This document shows positions 24,732 to 33,834 of a stretch of 64,000 nucleotides of DNA, one piece after another; positions within the stretch are counted from its first letter, which is position 1, and every line of letters starts with the position of its first letter. This stretch comes from Solirubrobacteraceae bacterium. Its GTDB lineage: Bacteria > Actinomycetota > Thermoleophilia > Solirubrobacterales > Solirubrobacteraceae. A program made the position numbers and the translations under genes. The stretch spans positions 239,383-303,382 of the forward strand of contig JAUJOF010000002.1 in NCBI GenBank assembly GCA_030447785.1, given 5' to 3'. Below the pieces are notes generated by a model. It was not told the origin of the DNA. It searched no databases and worked only from the letters and a program-made list of their open reading frames with translations.

Positions 24732-26192
24732 TCAGGCATCGGCTGCAATCGTGTCGGCGTCGCCTATATCGACCGTGAGATCCGCCTCGGTCACAGCTGC
24801 GGCCGCTTCAGAGGTCATTGCTACGCCGCTAATTTCGGCGAGTGCCCTGTCGATTAGGCCGACGGCTTCACGTTCCTTCGAGCGAGCAGTGGCGTACTTT
24901 TCCCACGCCGCCGTGGCTAAGGCGCCGTCAACGCTCCCGTCGTCCGGCGGCAGTATCACGGACTCCATGTCGGGCGGGTACGTGGTGTCGACGACGGAGC
25001 CGATGGCGAGCGCCTTGATTTGTAGCTGCGCGTGCTGCGTCCGGCATGCGAGCCACAGCCAGCCAGCATCGACCCCGGGATGCGAGACGACGCGCCCGAC
25101 ATGCTCAGAGGCGACCCAGCGGGCGCGATCGGAGGTGACCAGGGCTGGGACGCCCAGGTTCTTTTCGGCGCGTCCATCCGCCTGGTAGACGAGCCAGCCG
25201 GGCTCGACGCGATGGCGGTCGATGTCTTCTACGGCCCGAGCGGCCATGTACTGCTGCTTGATCGGCTGATACTGCAGCATCTGCGTTCCGGAGAGAAACG
25301 GGCTGCCGTGGTCGGCGTCGACGTAGACGCGCGCGTAGCGCTCCAGCTTTATCGCTCGCCCGTAATCGCCAACCGGCTTACCGCCCATGTCCTCGAGCTC
25401 GGCCCGCACGCGCCGGACGACTGGGTCGTGGGGTGCGGCGTCGAGCCTGGTGAGGTCGCGGGCCCAGGCGGTGTAGCCGGCCTTCGGAGGTGCGTCTCGG
25501 TCGAGGCTCGGCAAACGTTCCTCCCATGCGCGGGTGGTGTCGCTTAGGTGCAAACGCGCCTCTTCAACGAGACGCACCGCGTCGCTGACGAGCGTCGCAA
25601 CCTCGTCAATCACGGCGACGTCGAGCAGCGGCACTTCCTGGGCGGCGACGTGCTCGGGGCTGATGTGGTCGATGACCGACCCACTCTTGCCCCGTCGCAA
25701 GAGGCCCTGGCCGCTCTCGGAGTGCAGGAGCGCGTAGACGTAGTGACGCATTCGGGCGTCGTCGATCCGGATACGGATCAGATCGTCGGACAGGTAGAAC
25801 CGCTCGAGGTAGGCGTCGCCCATGAAGCTTGGGCCGAGGTTGCGCCCCGAACAGGTCTGCAGGATCGTCCCGCGCTGAACCAGTAGCCGTTCGACGCCGT
25901 CGATGCGATGGGCGGCCAGCCGCTCGGTCTCCTCAGGGATGTACTGAAAGCCCGCGTAGGGTGCGAGGTATGGAACCGACTTCTCGCCGGCGGACGCGAA
26001 CAAACGCTTGAAGCGGGCCGGCTGCCAGACCTCCCCCAGGCCGCCCGGTCCGCCGAGCGGCGCGGTGTGGAGCCCGTGAGCCTTGGCGTAGTCCAGCCGC
26101 CGCGCGGCGGCCGCGCCTGGCGCGAGGACGAACCATGCGTCGAGCCGGTCGAGGGACCGGAGATCGAGCGCCGAGGCGGTCGCGGTGATCAC
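24732..26192 (-). CDS. hsdS: restriction-modification specificity subunit (HsdS-like)
   Basis: A 486-residue protein with the two-half layout of S subunits: two target-recognition regions (about residues 20-190 and 255-430), each followed by a helical segment (DEVATLVSDAVRLVEEARLHL and EKYATARSKEREAVGLIDRALAEI) that acts as a spacer and methylase contact. The segment VPLLDVAVIDEVATLV is typical of S-subunit conserved regions. The GTG at 26192 overlaps the hsdM stop (GTGA). It should set the DNA sequence recognised by the fused methylase-nuclease upstream. Confidence 0.82.
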   Translation of the reverse strand: MITATASALDLRSLDRLDAWFVLAPGAAAARRLDYAKAHGLHTAPLGGPGGLGEVWQPARFKRLFASAGEKSVPYLAPYAGFQYIPEETERLAAHRIDGVERLLVQRGTILQTCSGRNLGPSFMGDAYLERFYLSDDLIRIRIDDARMRHYVYALLHSESGQGLLRRGKSGSVIDHISPEHVAAQEVPLLDVAVIDEVATLVSDAVRLVEEARLHLSDTTRAWEERLPSLDRDAPPKAGYTAWARDLTRLDAAPHDPVVRRVRAELEDMGGKPVGDYGRAIKLERYARVYVDADHGSPFLSGTQMLQYQPIKQQYMAARAVEDIDRHRVEPGWLVYQADGRAEKNLGVPALVTSDRARWVASEHVGRVVSHPGVDAGWLWLACRTQHAQLQIKALAIGSVVDTTYPPDMESVILPPDDGSVDGALATAAWEKYATARSKEREAVGLIDRALAEISGVAMTSEAAAAVTEADLTVDIGDADTIAADA

Positions 26193-28258
26193 CGCGCGTT
26201 CTGCTGAAGCCAGAGGAGGTACGCCTCGACGACCTCGGGGAGCTCGTCGTCGATCAGGAGATCCTTGACTTCCATCTCGCTGATCGTCTCGGCGCCGGTC
26301 TTCGCGTCTCGCTCAACCATGGCTTCCTTGCGGACCACGACCAGGTCCTCGCCGTTCTCGTTACGTCGGTAGATCGTCTTGCCGCGCTTGTCGTGGCCGA
26401 TCCGCTGCGTCCACGCCATGAACGACGGGTAGTCGAGCGTGCCCTCCTTCGCCTTCTCCGATTCCTCCGGTGAAAGGCGACGCATGAGCACCATCGACGT
26501 CTGCGTGTCGTTCTTGGGTTGAAACAGCTCTCGCGCCATGTCGACGACCGCCAGGATCTGCGTCTCGCCCAGCAACCACTGCCGCAGGTAGCCGAGCCGC
26601 GGGTTGTTGAGGATTCCGTTGGGAATCACCATCGCCATACGGCCGGTCCCTGACTTGAGGAACTGGACGCAGCGCTCGATGAAGAGGATCTCCGGCGGCT
26701 GTGACCGTTGGAGTATCGGCCGTCCGGACCCGTCGACGCGCATCTTCCACCGGCCGTTCGGCTGCTGCTCCCAAGTAGCGGCCAGCGCGAACTGCGAGAG
26801 GACGTCGACGTCGTCGATGACGATGTTCGCCCCGAACGGCGGGTTCGTGAACAGGACGTCGAAAGACCCCAGGGAGGCATAGGCCCGAGCGTCCGCGTCC
26901 CAGGTGTGCGGGTTGGCGAGGCTGTTGGCCTGGTGAAGGCCGCCCGATCCGTCGTTGTTCATGACCATGTTCATCTTCGCCGCGCGGACGAGATGAGGGT
27001 TGAGGTCCAGGCCGACGACGCAGCGCGTCAGGTACTCGGCTCGCTTCCGGTACAGCTCTTCTCGCTCGTACTCGGTGCCATGCGCGGGATCGGCCCACTG
27101 CAGCCGTTCCTCCTGGTCGATGAGATCTAGCGCGAAGTTCATCGCGGTGATCAGGAAGCCGCCGGTTCCGCACGCTGGGTCGACGAGGCGCTCGCCGGGC
27201 TGAGGGCGCAGCATCTCGACGGCCATGCGACAAGCGTTGCGAGGCGTGAAGAACTCGCCGCGATCGCCGCGGAGGTTCGAGCCGACGACTTCCTCGTAGG
27301 CTTTGCCCTTGACGTCGACGTTGGAAGCTAGCAGCGAGAAGCTCTGGAGCTGCGAGACGACGTAGGCGACGACGTTCGGCTTGAGCTCGATCGTCTTGGT
27401 TTCCGGCGTGGCGAAGATCGTGGGGTACTTCGGCACGACCTTCGAGCTCAGAATTCTCTGGATCCGGGCCTTGGGCGGCTGTGCTGCGGTGCCGCTGGAC
27501 AGCTCGTTCGGCGTGACGAAGAACGACAGCTCGGCAGAGCGCTCGTCCTCGATCTTGCAGAAGATGATCTTGAGCAGTTCCCAGAAGGCCTCCGGCTTCT
27601 GCATCCCTTCGGTGCCGGCGATGTAGTTGTGGCATCGGCGAAAAGCGAAGAGTAGGTTGTCCGCCGTCGCCGCCTTGAGATCCTTGCGCTTAGGCCGCTG
27701 AGCTTCTTCCTCGGTCTGGCCTGCCGCGGGGATCTCGACAATCTCTTCGAAGACGTAGCCGCCGTTCTCGGTGGTGCGCTTGGCGAAGCAGAAGCGGTCG
27801 TCGCCGTTGGTCCACAGCCCGTAGCGACCGTTCAGGCAGGCGGCCATGTAGGACTTGAGCTGCTCGATGCCGTCCTTCTTGGCCTTCGGGTTCTGGCCGG
27901 GCTTCTTGCACTCGACGAGCAGGAAGGCCGTCTCCTGCTTGTGGTCGTCGCCAGGGTGCCAGACGGCGATGTCGACGCGCGGCCTGGAGGAGCCGAAGTG
28001 GATGCGGAACTCTGGCCCGCAGTCCTCGGGCGCGTAGCCGTACTGCCGGACCAGCGCTTTCTCGATGTTCTGACGGACGTACTCCTCGGGCGTGTCCCTG
28101 ACCTGCTTTCCGGACAGGAAGTCGACGACCTTGCCCTCAGGTACGGCTTCGGTCGTGACCTGCACCGCCGGTACCGAAGGCGAGGAACTGCTCCCTCCCT
28201 TGACGCCTGTACCTCCGACGGACGGTGTCTTGCTGGAGATCTGAGCGCCTTTGGCCAT
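26189..28258 (-). CDS. hsdM: N6-adenine methylase with fused N-terminal HsdR_N-like nuclease domain
   Basis: A 689-residue protein from ATG 28258. Residues about 40-190 look like the type I HSDR_N nuclease domain: RVDIAVW with Asp96 and LLVECKKPGQ with Glu116 and Lys118, a PD-(D/E)xK site. Residues 320-600 are an N6-adenine methylase with DPACGTGGFLITAM (Asp360) and TNPPFGANI (Asn472-Phe475). The C-terminal tail is helical. No helicase or translocase HsdR gene is present nearby, so with the S subunit this resembles the two-protein type IIB layout of BcgI (nuclease-methylase A plus specificity B). That reading is inference from domain order. Confidence 0.85.
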   Translation of the reverse strand: MAKGAQISSKTPSVGGTGVKGGSSSSPSVPAVQVTTEAVPEGKVVDFLSGKQVRDTPEEYVRQNIEKALVRQYGYAPEDCGPEFRIHFGSSRPRVDIAVWHPGDDHKQETAFLLVECKKPGQNPKAKKDGIEQLKSYMAACLNGRYGLWTNGDDRFCFAKRTTENGGYVFEEIVEIPAAGQTEEEAQRPKRKDLKAATADNLLFAFRRCHNYIAGTEGMQKPEAFWELLKIIFCKIEDERSAELSFFVTPNELSSGTAAQPPKARIQRILSSKVVPKYPTIFATPETKTIELKPNVVAYVVSQLQSFSLLASNVDVKGKAYEEVVGSNLRGDRGEFFTPRNACRMAVEMLRPQPGERLVDPACGTGGFLITAMNFALDLIDQEERLQWADPAHGTEYEREELYRKRAEYLTRCVVGLDLNPHLVRAAKMNMVMNNDGSGGLHQANSLANPHTWDADARAYASLGSFDVLFTNPPFGANIVIDDVDVLSQFALAATWEQQPNGRWKMRVDGSGRPILQRSQPPEILFIERCVQFLKSGTGRMAMVIPNGILNNPRLGYLRQWLLGETQILAVVDMARELFQPKNDTQTSMVLMRRLSPEESEKAKEGTLDYPSFMAWTQRIGHDKRGKTIYRRNENGEDLVVVRKEAMVERDAKTGAETISEMEVKDLLIDDELPEVVEAYLLWLQQNAR

Positions 28259-28580
28259 AGGCGCCACCCTAGATGAATGGGTGGCGTCAAACCGTCCAAG
28301 ACTCCTTTACCCGTGGGTTGCCGACAGTGGCTCTGCGGCGTCGAGTTAGCTCGTCCGGGCCGCCTTAGCATCCCGTCCTTTCGACGTGCGCCGCCTGACA
28401 TTGCCGCTCCGAGCCGAAGCCTCAGGTCCGGCCATCGCGAGTTCCCGCAGGCCCCCACCGGGCACCCGCGAATCACCCCGGGCCTGTGGGCGGCGTTTCG
28501 GTCATCCGGCGACAGGGACCTGCGGCCTAGCCATCGCACGTCGAGCCATTGCCAGACGGCCGTAACTGGCGTTCCGGCGT
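28259..28580 (+). other. 320-bp stretch without a gene
   Basis: Upstream of the R-M operon, so probably holds its promoter. Open frames are present on both strands but have no ribosome site or recognisable product. No repeat or IS end seen. Confidence 0.4.
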
Positions 28581-28821
28581 ACACAAGAGCACCGTAGTCG
28601 CGGCGAGGTCCTGATCAACCAACCGGCCCGGCGGTGCGCGAACACCGGGGCCGACGCCCACCAGCGCGAGGTCGGGAACTTCGTCTCCAGCAGCCGCGCC
28701 CGTCGCGCGCGCAGTCGGCCACGAGCAGCTCGTAGCCGTCGGCGGAGAGGTTGTCGGCCAGGAAGGTGCGGGTCGCGTCGTCGTCCTCGACGAGCAGGAG
28801 GGTGGCGGCGGCATCGGTCAT
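28581..28821 (-). pseudogene. decayed response-regulator receiver fragment
   Basis: From ATG 28821 the product reads MTDAAATLLLVEDDDATRTF and FLADNLSADGYELLVADC, a clear CheY-like receiver start with the acidic triad VEDDD. The continuation RARLLETKFP and DLALVGVG appears in two other frames, and the conserved phosphorylated Asp region (normally DLxLPD) has become VGVGPGV. The rest of the receiver and any output domain are missing. This is a relic at the right border of the accessory island. Confidence 0.6.
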
Positions 28822-28969
28822 GCACCCTCTATCCGCGAGGCGTGCCAGATTCGCCCCCGGCGCCTCGCCCAAGCGCCCTGCAACTTCGCGTTCAGGCACC
28901 CGAAGCGGGCAGGAGGCGTGCCTAAGATGCCGACGCCCCGGAGCCGGTGCCCCGGGGCCTTTGCTGCTC

Positions 28970-29434
28970 ATGGACACCCGTCGACGCGGAAACTACGACT
29001 CCGGAGAGGACTTCGTCCTCGAATACGGGGAGCTGCGCTTCACCTTCAACGAGCGCGACTTCGCCGAGCGCTGCGAGCAGGCCGCGCGCAAGCTGGGCTT
29101 CGTCCATGGCAGCCTGCAGGGGGGCGAGCTCGAGGACCTGGTCAACCTCGCGGTCAACGGCGAGATCGAGGATGCGGCCTCGGCGCTGGGCGAGCACGTC
29201 AACGACTGCTGGCCCGAGCTCGTCGGCCCCGCCGACCGCTCGCTGGTGCACTGGCTGCGCCGCCTGGTCTTTCGCGGCGCGTGGCTGGACCAGCGCGTGA
29301 AGGAGGGCGAGCTCGACATCGCCCTGGAGCCCGAGACCCACCGTTTCCGCTACGTGCAGCCCGAGCGCGACGGCGAGCCGATCGAGCTCGCCCCCGAGCC
29401 CTCCTGGAAGCGGGTCGGCTACTTCCCGCGCTGA
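28970..29434 (+). CDS. conserved hypothetical protein
   Basis: A 154-residue soluble, acidic protein from ATG 28970 (MDTRRRGNYDSGEDFVLEYG). It has mixed alpha/beta character with segments LRFTFNERDFAERCEQAARKL and VHWLRRLVFRGAWLDQRV, ending SWKRVGYFPR. No known motif was recognised. A GC-rich stem (GCCCCGG...CCGGGGC, 28932-28955) lies just upstream. Its codon bias matches chromosomal genes, so it marks the return to native sequence after the island. Confidence 0.65.
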   Translation: MDTRRRGNYDSGEDFVLEYGELRFTFNERDFAERCEQAARKLGFVHGSLQGGELEDLVNLAVNGEIEDAASALGEHVNDCWPELVGPADRSLVHWLRRLVFRGAWLDQRVKEGELDIALEPETHRFRYVQPERDGEPIELAPEPSWKRVGYFPR

Positions 29435-29449
29435 GCGGGGGTAAGGGCC

Positions 29450-30760
29450 CTACGCGCGCTCGAGCACCTCCGCGCGGGCCGCGACGATCGCCGCGGCCCC
29501 CTCGTCGCCCACCAGCAGCTCGGGGTGCAGCGCGCCCGAGGCGAGCGTGTCGAGGGCCGGGAAGCGTCCCGTGGCGGCCAGCACCGAATCGAGCGCGATC
29601 ACGGTGCTCTCGCCGCCCACGGGCTCGGACGCGACGGCCACCACGGTCAGCGAGCCACCGTCGGGGATGGAGCGCGCGGCGGCCAGGGCCTTGCGCGCGG
29701 CGCCGGGGCCCACCCACCCCAGCGAGTCGACGAGCACGACGGCGTGCCCGCCGCGGGCGGCCACGCGGCGCGCCGTGTCCAGCGCGCGCTCGAGCGCCTG
29801 GGCCTGCGCGTCGGGCGCCGCGGCGAGGCTCAGCGAGGCCACCGGCTCGGGCAGCCCATCGGCCTGCCACAGCGCGATCTCCTCGGGGCGCACGCCGCAC
29901 AGGACCACGGAGACGTCGAGGTCCTCCTGGCCGTGCAGTGCGCCGGCCAGGCGGCGCAGGGTTTCGCTCTTGCCCGTGCGCGCCGGCCCGGCGATCACCG
30001 CGCGCGAGCCGCGGCCCAGCGGCGCGAGCACCGCGATCGTCCTCAGGGTCGGGTCGGTCTCGCCCAGCGCGAAGGCCTGCGTGGGGAAGGCGGCGGGCAG
30101 CTCCTCGAAGGGCGTGCCCTCGGCCACCTCGTCGGCGTCGCGGCCGTTGATGGACTGCACGCGCACCAGGGACGGGTGGCGCTCGGAGCGCCGCGCCGGG
30201 CGCAGCGGGCCGCTGACGCGGTCGCCGTCGACCAGCTCGCAGCGGCGCACCTGGGCGGCCGAGACGTAGACGTCCTCGTCGCCGGTGTCACGCAGGAACG
30301 CGGAGCCGTTGGGCTGCAGCTCCACCGTGCCCTCGACGGTTTCGTCGTCGCGCCTGGCGCCACCGCGGCGGCGGGCAGCGGGCGTGGGCTCGAGCGTGGG
30401 CTCGGGCGTGGGCTCGGGCTCGGGCTCGAGCGCGGGCTCTGTGACGCCCTCCTGCTGATCGCCCGCGTCCTCGTCGGTGGCGCCCTCCTCGCTGCGCGCC
30501 GCCCGCCGCCCGCGTCCCCCGCGACGCCCGCGCCGGCGCCCGACCCCGTCGCTCTCGTCACCGGAGTCGGACGCGCGCGCCGCGACCTCCTGGATGGCGG
30601 CGTCGCCGGCCTCCTCCTCGCCCGCCTGGCGGGCGAGGAGCGCGTCGACGAGGTCGGCCTTGCGCAGGCGGCGGAACCCGTCGAGGCCCAGCTCCCCGGC
30701 GATCGCGTGCAGGTCGGCCAGCGGGCTGGCTTCGAGCGCAGAGCGCGTGAGGACGGTCAT
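29450..30760 (-). CDS. divergent Rho-like ATPase lacking the usual R-loop and arginine finger
   Basis: A 436-residue protein from ATG 30760, with AAGGAG upstream. Residues 1-45 are a Rho N-terminal helical domain (LADLHAIAGELGLDGFRRLRKADLVDALL); 70-140 is an Arg/Glu/Pro-rich insert; 143-205 is a Rho cold-shock-like RNA-binding fold (GTVELQPNGSAFLRD); 240-436 is the RecA-like core. The Walker A is GPARTGKS (258-265) and Walker B VVLVDS (341-346). The Q-loop region is shortened to PGAARKALAAARS, and the usual SGTRxEELL after FPALD is replaced by SGALHPELL. It may be a non-catalytic or altered Rho paralogue; a standard Rho would be expected elsewhere. Confidence 0.8.
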   Translation of the reverse strand: MTVLTRSALEASPLADLHAIAGELGLDGFRRLRKADLVDALLARQAGEEEAGDAAIQEVAARASDSGDESDGVGRRRGRRGGRGRRAARSEEGATDEDAGDQQEGVTEPALEPEPEPTPEPTLEPTPAARRRGGARRDDETVEGTVELQPNGSAFLRDTGDEDVYVSAAQVRRCELVDGDRVSGPLRPARRSERHPSLVRVQSINGRDADEVAEGTPFEELPAAFPTQAFALGETDPTLRTIAVLAPLGRGSRAVIAGPARTGKSETLRRLAGALHGQEDLDVSVVLCGVRPEEIALWQADGLPEPVASLSLAAAPDAQAQALERALDTARRVAARGGHAVVLVDSLGWVGPGAARKALAAARSIPDGGSLTVVAVASEPVGGESTVIALDSVLAATGRFPALDTLASGALHPELLVGDEGAAAIVAARAEVLERA

Positions 30761-30896
30761 GTGGTGCTCCTTGGGTGGTGGGGCGGTCGGTGGGCGCCCG
30801 GCCGCGTTGAGCGGCGGCCGGCGACGCGCGAAGAGAGAAGACGCTACCCGACCGGGCCGAGCGGGCGGGAGCCGTCCACCCCGCCGGGGTGGTGGG

Positions 30897-31834
30897 TCAG
30901 CCCCCGGAGCCTCCCCCCAGGCGCTCGTGGCGCAGCTCGTCGGCGAGCACGAGCCCCTGGGGCACCTCACGCTCGCCGCGCAGGACGGCGCGCACGGCCA
31001 GGAAGTCGGCGGTCTCGCCCACGTCGTGCACGCGCAGCAGGTGGACGCCCGCGTCCACCCCGTGGCCCACGGCGGCCAGCGTGCCGCCCAGGCGCGCGCG
31101 CGGGCGCCGGCCGGTCAGCGCGCCGATGAAGTCCTTGCGCGAGGCGGCCAGGAGGATCGGGCGGCCCAGCGCGTGCAGCTCGCCCAGACCAACCAGCACC
31201 TGCGCGGTCTGCGCCGGGGTCTTGGCGAAGTCGGGGCCGGGATCGACCAGGAGCTGCTCGTCGCCCACCCGCACGCCCGCGCCGCCGCCAGGCGCTCGGC
31301 CAGGAAGGCGAGCACGTCGCCGACCACGTCGCCGTCGTAGAGGGCCGGGTCCTCGCGGCGGACCTTGGGCGCCGCACGGGTGTGCATGACCACGAGGGCG
31401 GCCCCGGTCTGCGCGCACGCGGTGGCCAGCTCCTCGTCGCGCAGCCCGCTGACGTCGTTGACCAGCGCCGCCCCTGCGGCGATCGCCGCCCGGGCCACCG
31501 CGGGCTTGTAGGTGTCCACGGAGACGATCGCTCCCAGCTCGCCGGCCACGCGCTCCACCACCGGCACGACGCGCGCGATCTCCTCCTCGGCGTCGAGCGC
31601 GGGGACCCCGGTGATCGCCGACTCGCCACCCACGTCGATCACGTCGGCCCCCGCCTCCAGCAGCGCGGCGGCGCGGGCCACCATGGCGTCCACGCCCGCC
31701 GGCGGACCCCCGTCGGAGAAGGAGTCGGGCGAGGCGTTGACCACGCCCATCAGCCACGGCCGACCGCCCAGGCGCAGCACCCGCCCGCCGGCGGCCGCGA
31801 CCGCGAAGGGCGCCGCGCCGGCGCGCGCGGTCAC
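30897..31834 (-). CDS. folP: dihydropteroate synthase FolP, one-base frameshift inside
   Basis: FolP condenses p-aminobenzoate with the pterin pyrophosphate in folate synthesis. The GTG at 31834 overlaps the previous stop (GTGA). All family motifs are present: MGVVNASPDSFSDGG, DVIDVGGES, IVSVDTYKP, LVNDVSGLRD and VVMHTR in one frame, then LLVDPGPDFAKT, PILLAASRKDFIGAL and LLRVHDV in another. The change is at about 31270; one added base gives a normal 312-residue protein ending at 30897. Sequence error is more likely than a dead gene, as the enzyme is usually essential. Confidence 0.85.
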
Positions 31835-33705
31835 CGGATGCGCAGCCGGAGGCGCTCCACCGCCACGTTGCCCGCACGGTCGTAGGCGGTGACCTTGAGC
31901 GTGCGCGTCCCGCGCGCGTAGGCGTGGCGGAGGGTGAAGCGCTTGGTCGAGAAGGCCTTGCCGCGCCCGGCCCGGCGCGGGCGCGCCGGGGCGCCGCTGC
32001 CCGGGCTGACGCGCACGTAGCGAAGGCCCGAGGCCTGCCCGGCCCGTCCCGGCTCCTTGGCGCGCACGCGGATGGCCAGGCGCTGGCCGGCGCGCCGGCT
32101 GCCTTGCACCCTGACCTCCAGCTGGGGCGGCGTGCCGTCGACCAGCAGGCGCCGCGCCGGCGTCGTCGAGGTCTGGCCGCGGATGTCTTTGGCCACGACG
32201 GCCCAGGTGTGCGGCCCGTCGGGGGGCGGCGTGGCCAGAGCGAGGCTGCGCTCGCCCACGGGCGCGCCGAGCGGTTGGCCGTCGAGGAAGACCTGGTAGC
32301 TGAGGGGGCCCCACAGCTCGAAGGGCTCTCTCCACTCCAACTTCGACAGTGGGCTCCAGCCCGTGTCCGACCTGCCGGAGAAGGAGCCCGGGGTGCGGTC
32401 GTGCACGCCGTACATCAGGGTCTGGGCGCCGGGCGCGCCCTGGGCCCACACCACCACGGCGCCGAAGGCGCGGTCCACCGCGGCGTCGAGGCCCGGCCCC
32501 GGGTCCACCGGGCCGCCCGAGAGCGTCACGGTCTCGCGCGGCTGGGCCTCCTGGCCCGGCTCGGTCCGGTAGGTGCGCGCCTGGACGGTGCCGGCCTGGT
32601 ACCAGGCCACGAGCCCGTCGTTGTTCTCGCTCAGGGCGGGGGCGGGCTGGGGCGGGGCGCCGGTGGCCGGGCTCAGGCCGGACGTGGCCCGCGGTTGGTC
32701 GCGGAAGATCGGGGTGCCCAGCACCTGGCCGCCGTTGTCGGTCGCTCCGACCAGCAGACCCACGCCGCGCCCGTTGAGGTCCACGCGCGGGGTGGTCGCG
32801 CCACCCAGCGTGCCCTGCGCGAGGCCGTCGACGGCGACGGCGTCGTCGAAGGCGGTGCCGCGCATGCGCCGGGCCACCAGGCGGTTGCGCGGCACGCCGT
32901 CGAGGACCCGCTGGCGGAAGGTCACCCAGGCGAAGCTGGAGTCGTACTCCACGTCGACGTCGGGCAGGTCGGCGCCCTGGCCGGGCGCGTCGCCCAGGCG
33001 GTCGACGGTGAGGTCCTGGGGCAGGGCGGAGATCGAGCCGCGAAAGAGCTTGCGCGCGAAGACGCGCCCGGCCTCGCCCCACACCGCGGTGCCCACCCCG
33101 TCGGCGGCCACGGCCACCTTGGGCCGCCCGGTGTCCGCGCCGGCGTCGCGCGCGGGCTCGACGTCCAGCGCGCGGTCGGCCACGCTCCAGCCTCCGTCGC
33201 GCTCCTGGCGCGCGGCGCGCACGTCGGCCGCCGAGGCCCCCGGCTGGGTCCACACGACGTAGCCGGTGCCGTTGACCCCCAGGTCGGCCGACGGGGTGCT
33301 CGCCCCGCCGCCCAGCGCCCGGGGGGCCTCGTAGCTGCCGGCGCCGGCGCCGCGGGTGACCACGTGCAGGACGCCCTTGTTGACGAAGGCGACGATGAGC
33401 CGCCCGCCGTCGGCGGCGGCCACGGCGGGCTGCGCGCTGTCGCCGCCCAGCGAGGCGTCAAGGCGCGCGGGCGCCTGGAAGACACCGCCGGAGAACCGCG
33501 AGACGTACAGGCGGTCCTCTCCGCCCTCGCGCTTGACGTAGGCCACCGCGCCGGTGCCGTCGGGCGCCAGGTCGAGGTCGCCCGCGGTGCGCAGGTCGGC
33601 GGGAGCGTCGACCGGACTGCCCGGGAAGTAGGCGCCCTGCGCCTGGGCGGCGGCGGGCAGCGCGAGCACGCCGGCGACGGCGAGCGGGACGAGGCTACGG
33701 CGCAT
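31831..33705 (-). CDS. secreted beta-propeller-like protein with C-terminal Ig-like region
   Basis: The 624-residue product has a signal peptide (SLVPLAVAGVLALPAAAQAQ), then about 400 residues of repeated strands of the type 'ADGxGxAVWxxA' and 'GTGYVVWTQP', suggesting a propeller, and a C-terminal Ig-like region (GTPPQLEVRVQGSRRAG, LKVTAYDRAGNVAVERL). No catalytic motif was seen. It is translationally coupled to folP by a GTGA overlap, though a functional link is not apparent. Confidence 0.7.
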   Translation of the reverse strand: MRRSLVPLAVAGVLALPAAAQAQGAYFPGSPVDAPADLRTAGDLDLAPDGTGAVAYVKREGGEDRLYVSRFSGGVFQAPARLDASLGGDSAQPAVAAADGGRLIVAFVNKGVLHVVTRGAGAGSYEAPRALGGGASTPSADLGVNGTGYVVWTQPGASAADVRAARQERDGGWSVADRALDVEPARDAGADTGRPKVAVAADGVGTAVWGEAGRVFARKLFRGSISALPQDLTVDRLGDAPGQGADLPDVDVEYDSSFAWVTFRQRVLDGVPRNRLVARRMRGTAFDDAVAVDGLAQGTLGGATTPRVDLNGRGVGLLVGATDNGGQVLGTPIFRDQPRATSGLSPATGAPPQPAPALSENNDGLVAWYQAGTVQARTYRTEPGQEAQPRETVTLSGGPVDPGPGLDAAVDRAFGAVVVWAQGAPGAQTLMYGVHDRTPGSFSGRSDTGWSPLSKLEWREPFELWGPLSYQVFLDGQPLGAPVGERSLALATPPPDGPHTWAVVAKDIRGQTSTTPARRLLVDGTPPQLEVRVQGSRRAGQRLAIRVRAKEPGRAGQASGLRYVRVSPGSGAPARPRRAGRGKAFSTKRFTLRHAYARGTRTLKVTAYDRAGNVAVERLRLRIR

Positions 33706-33834
33706 GGACTGGGTGTGAACTCCTCGGGGCGGGCGGGCGATGCGGCGGCGGAAAGGGTAGGGGTTGGCGCCGGGACGTGAGCCGGTCGGCGTCCGAGAGG
33801 GTACGCGCCCGCGCGGACGACCGCGCCGGCGCCC

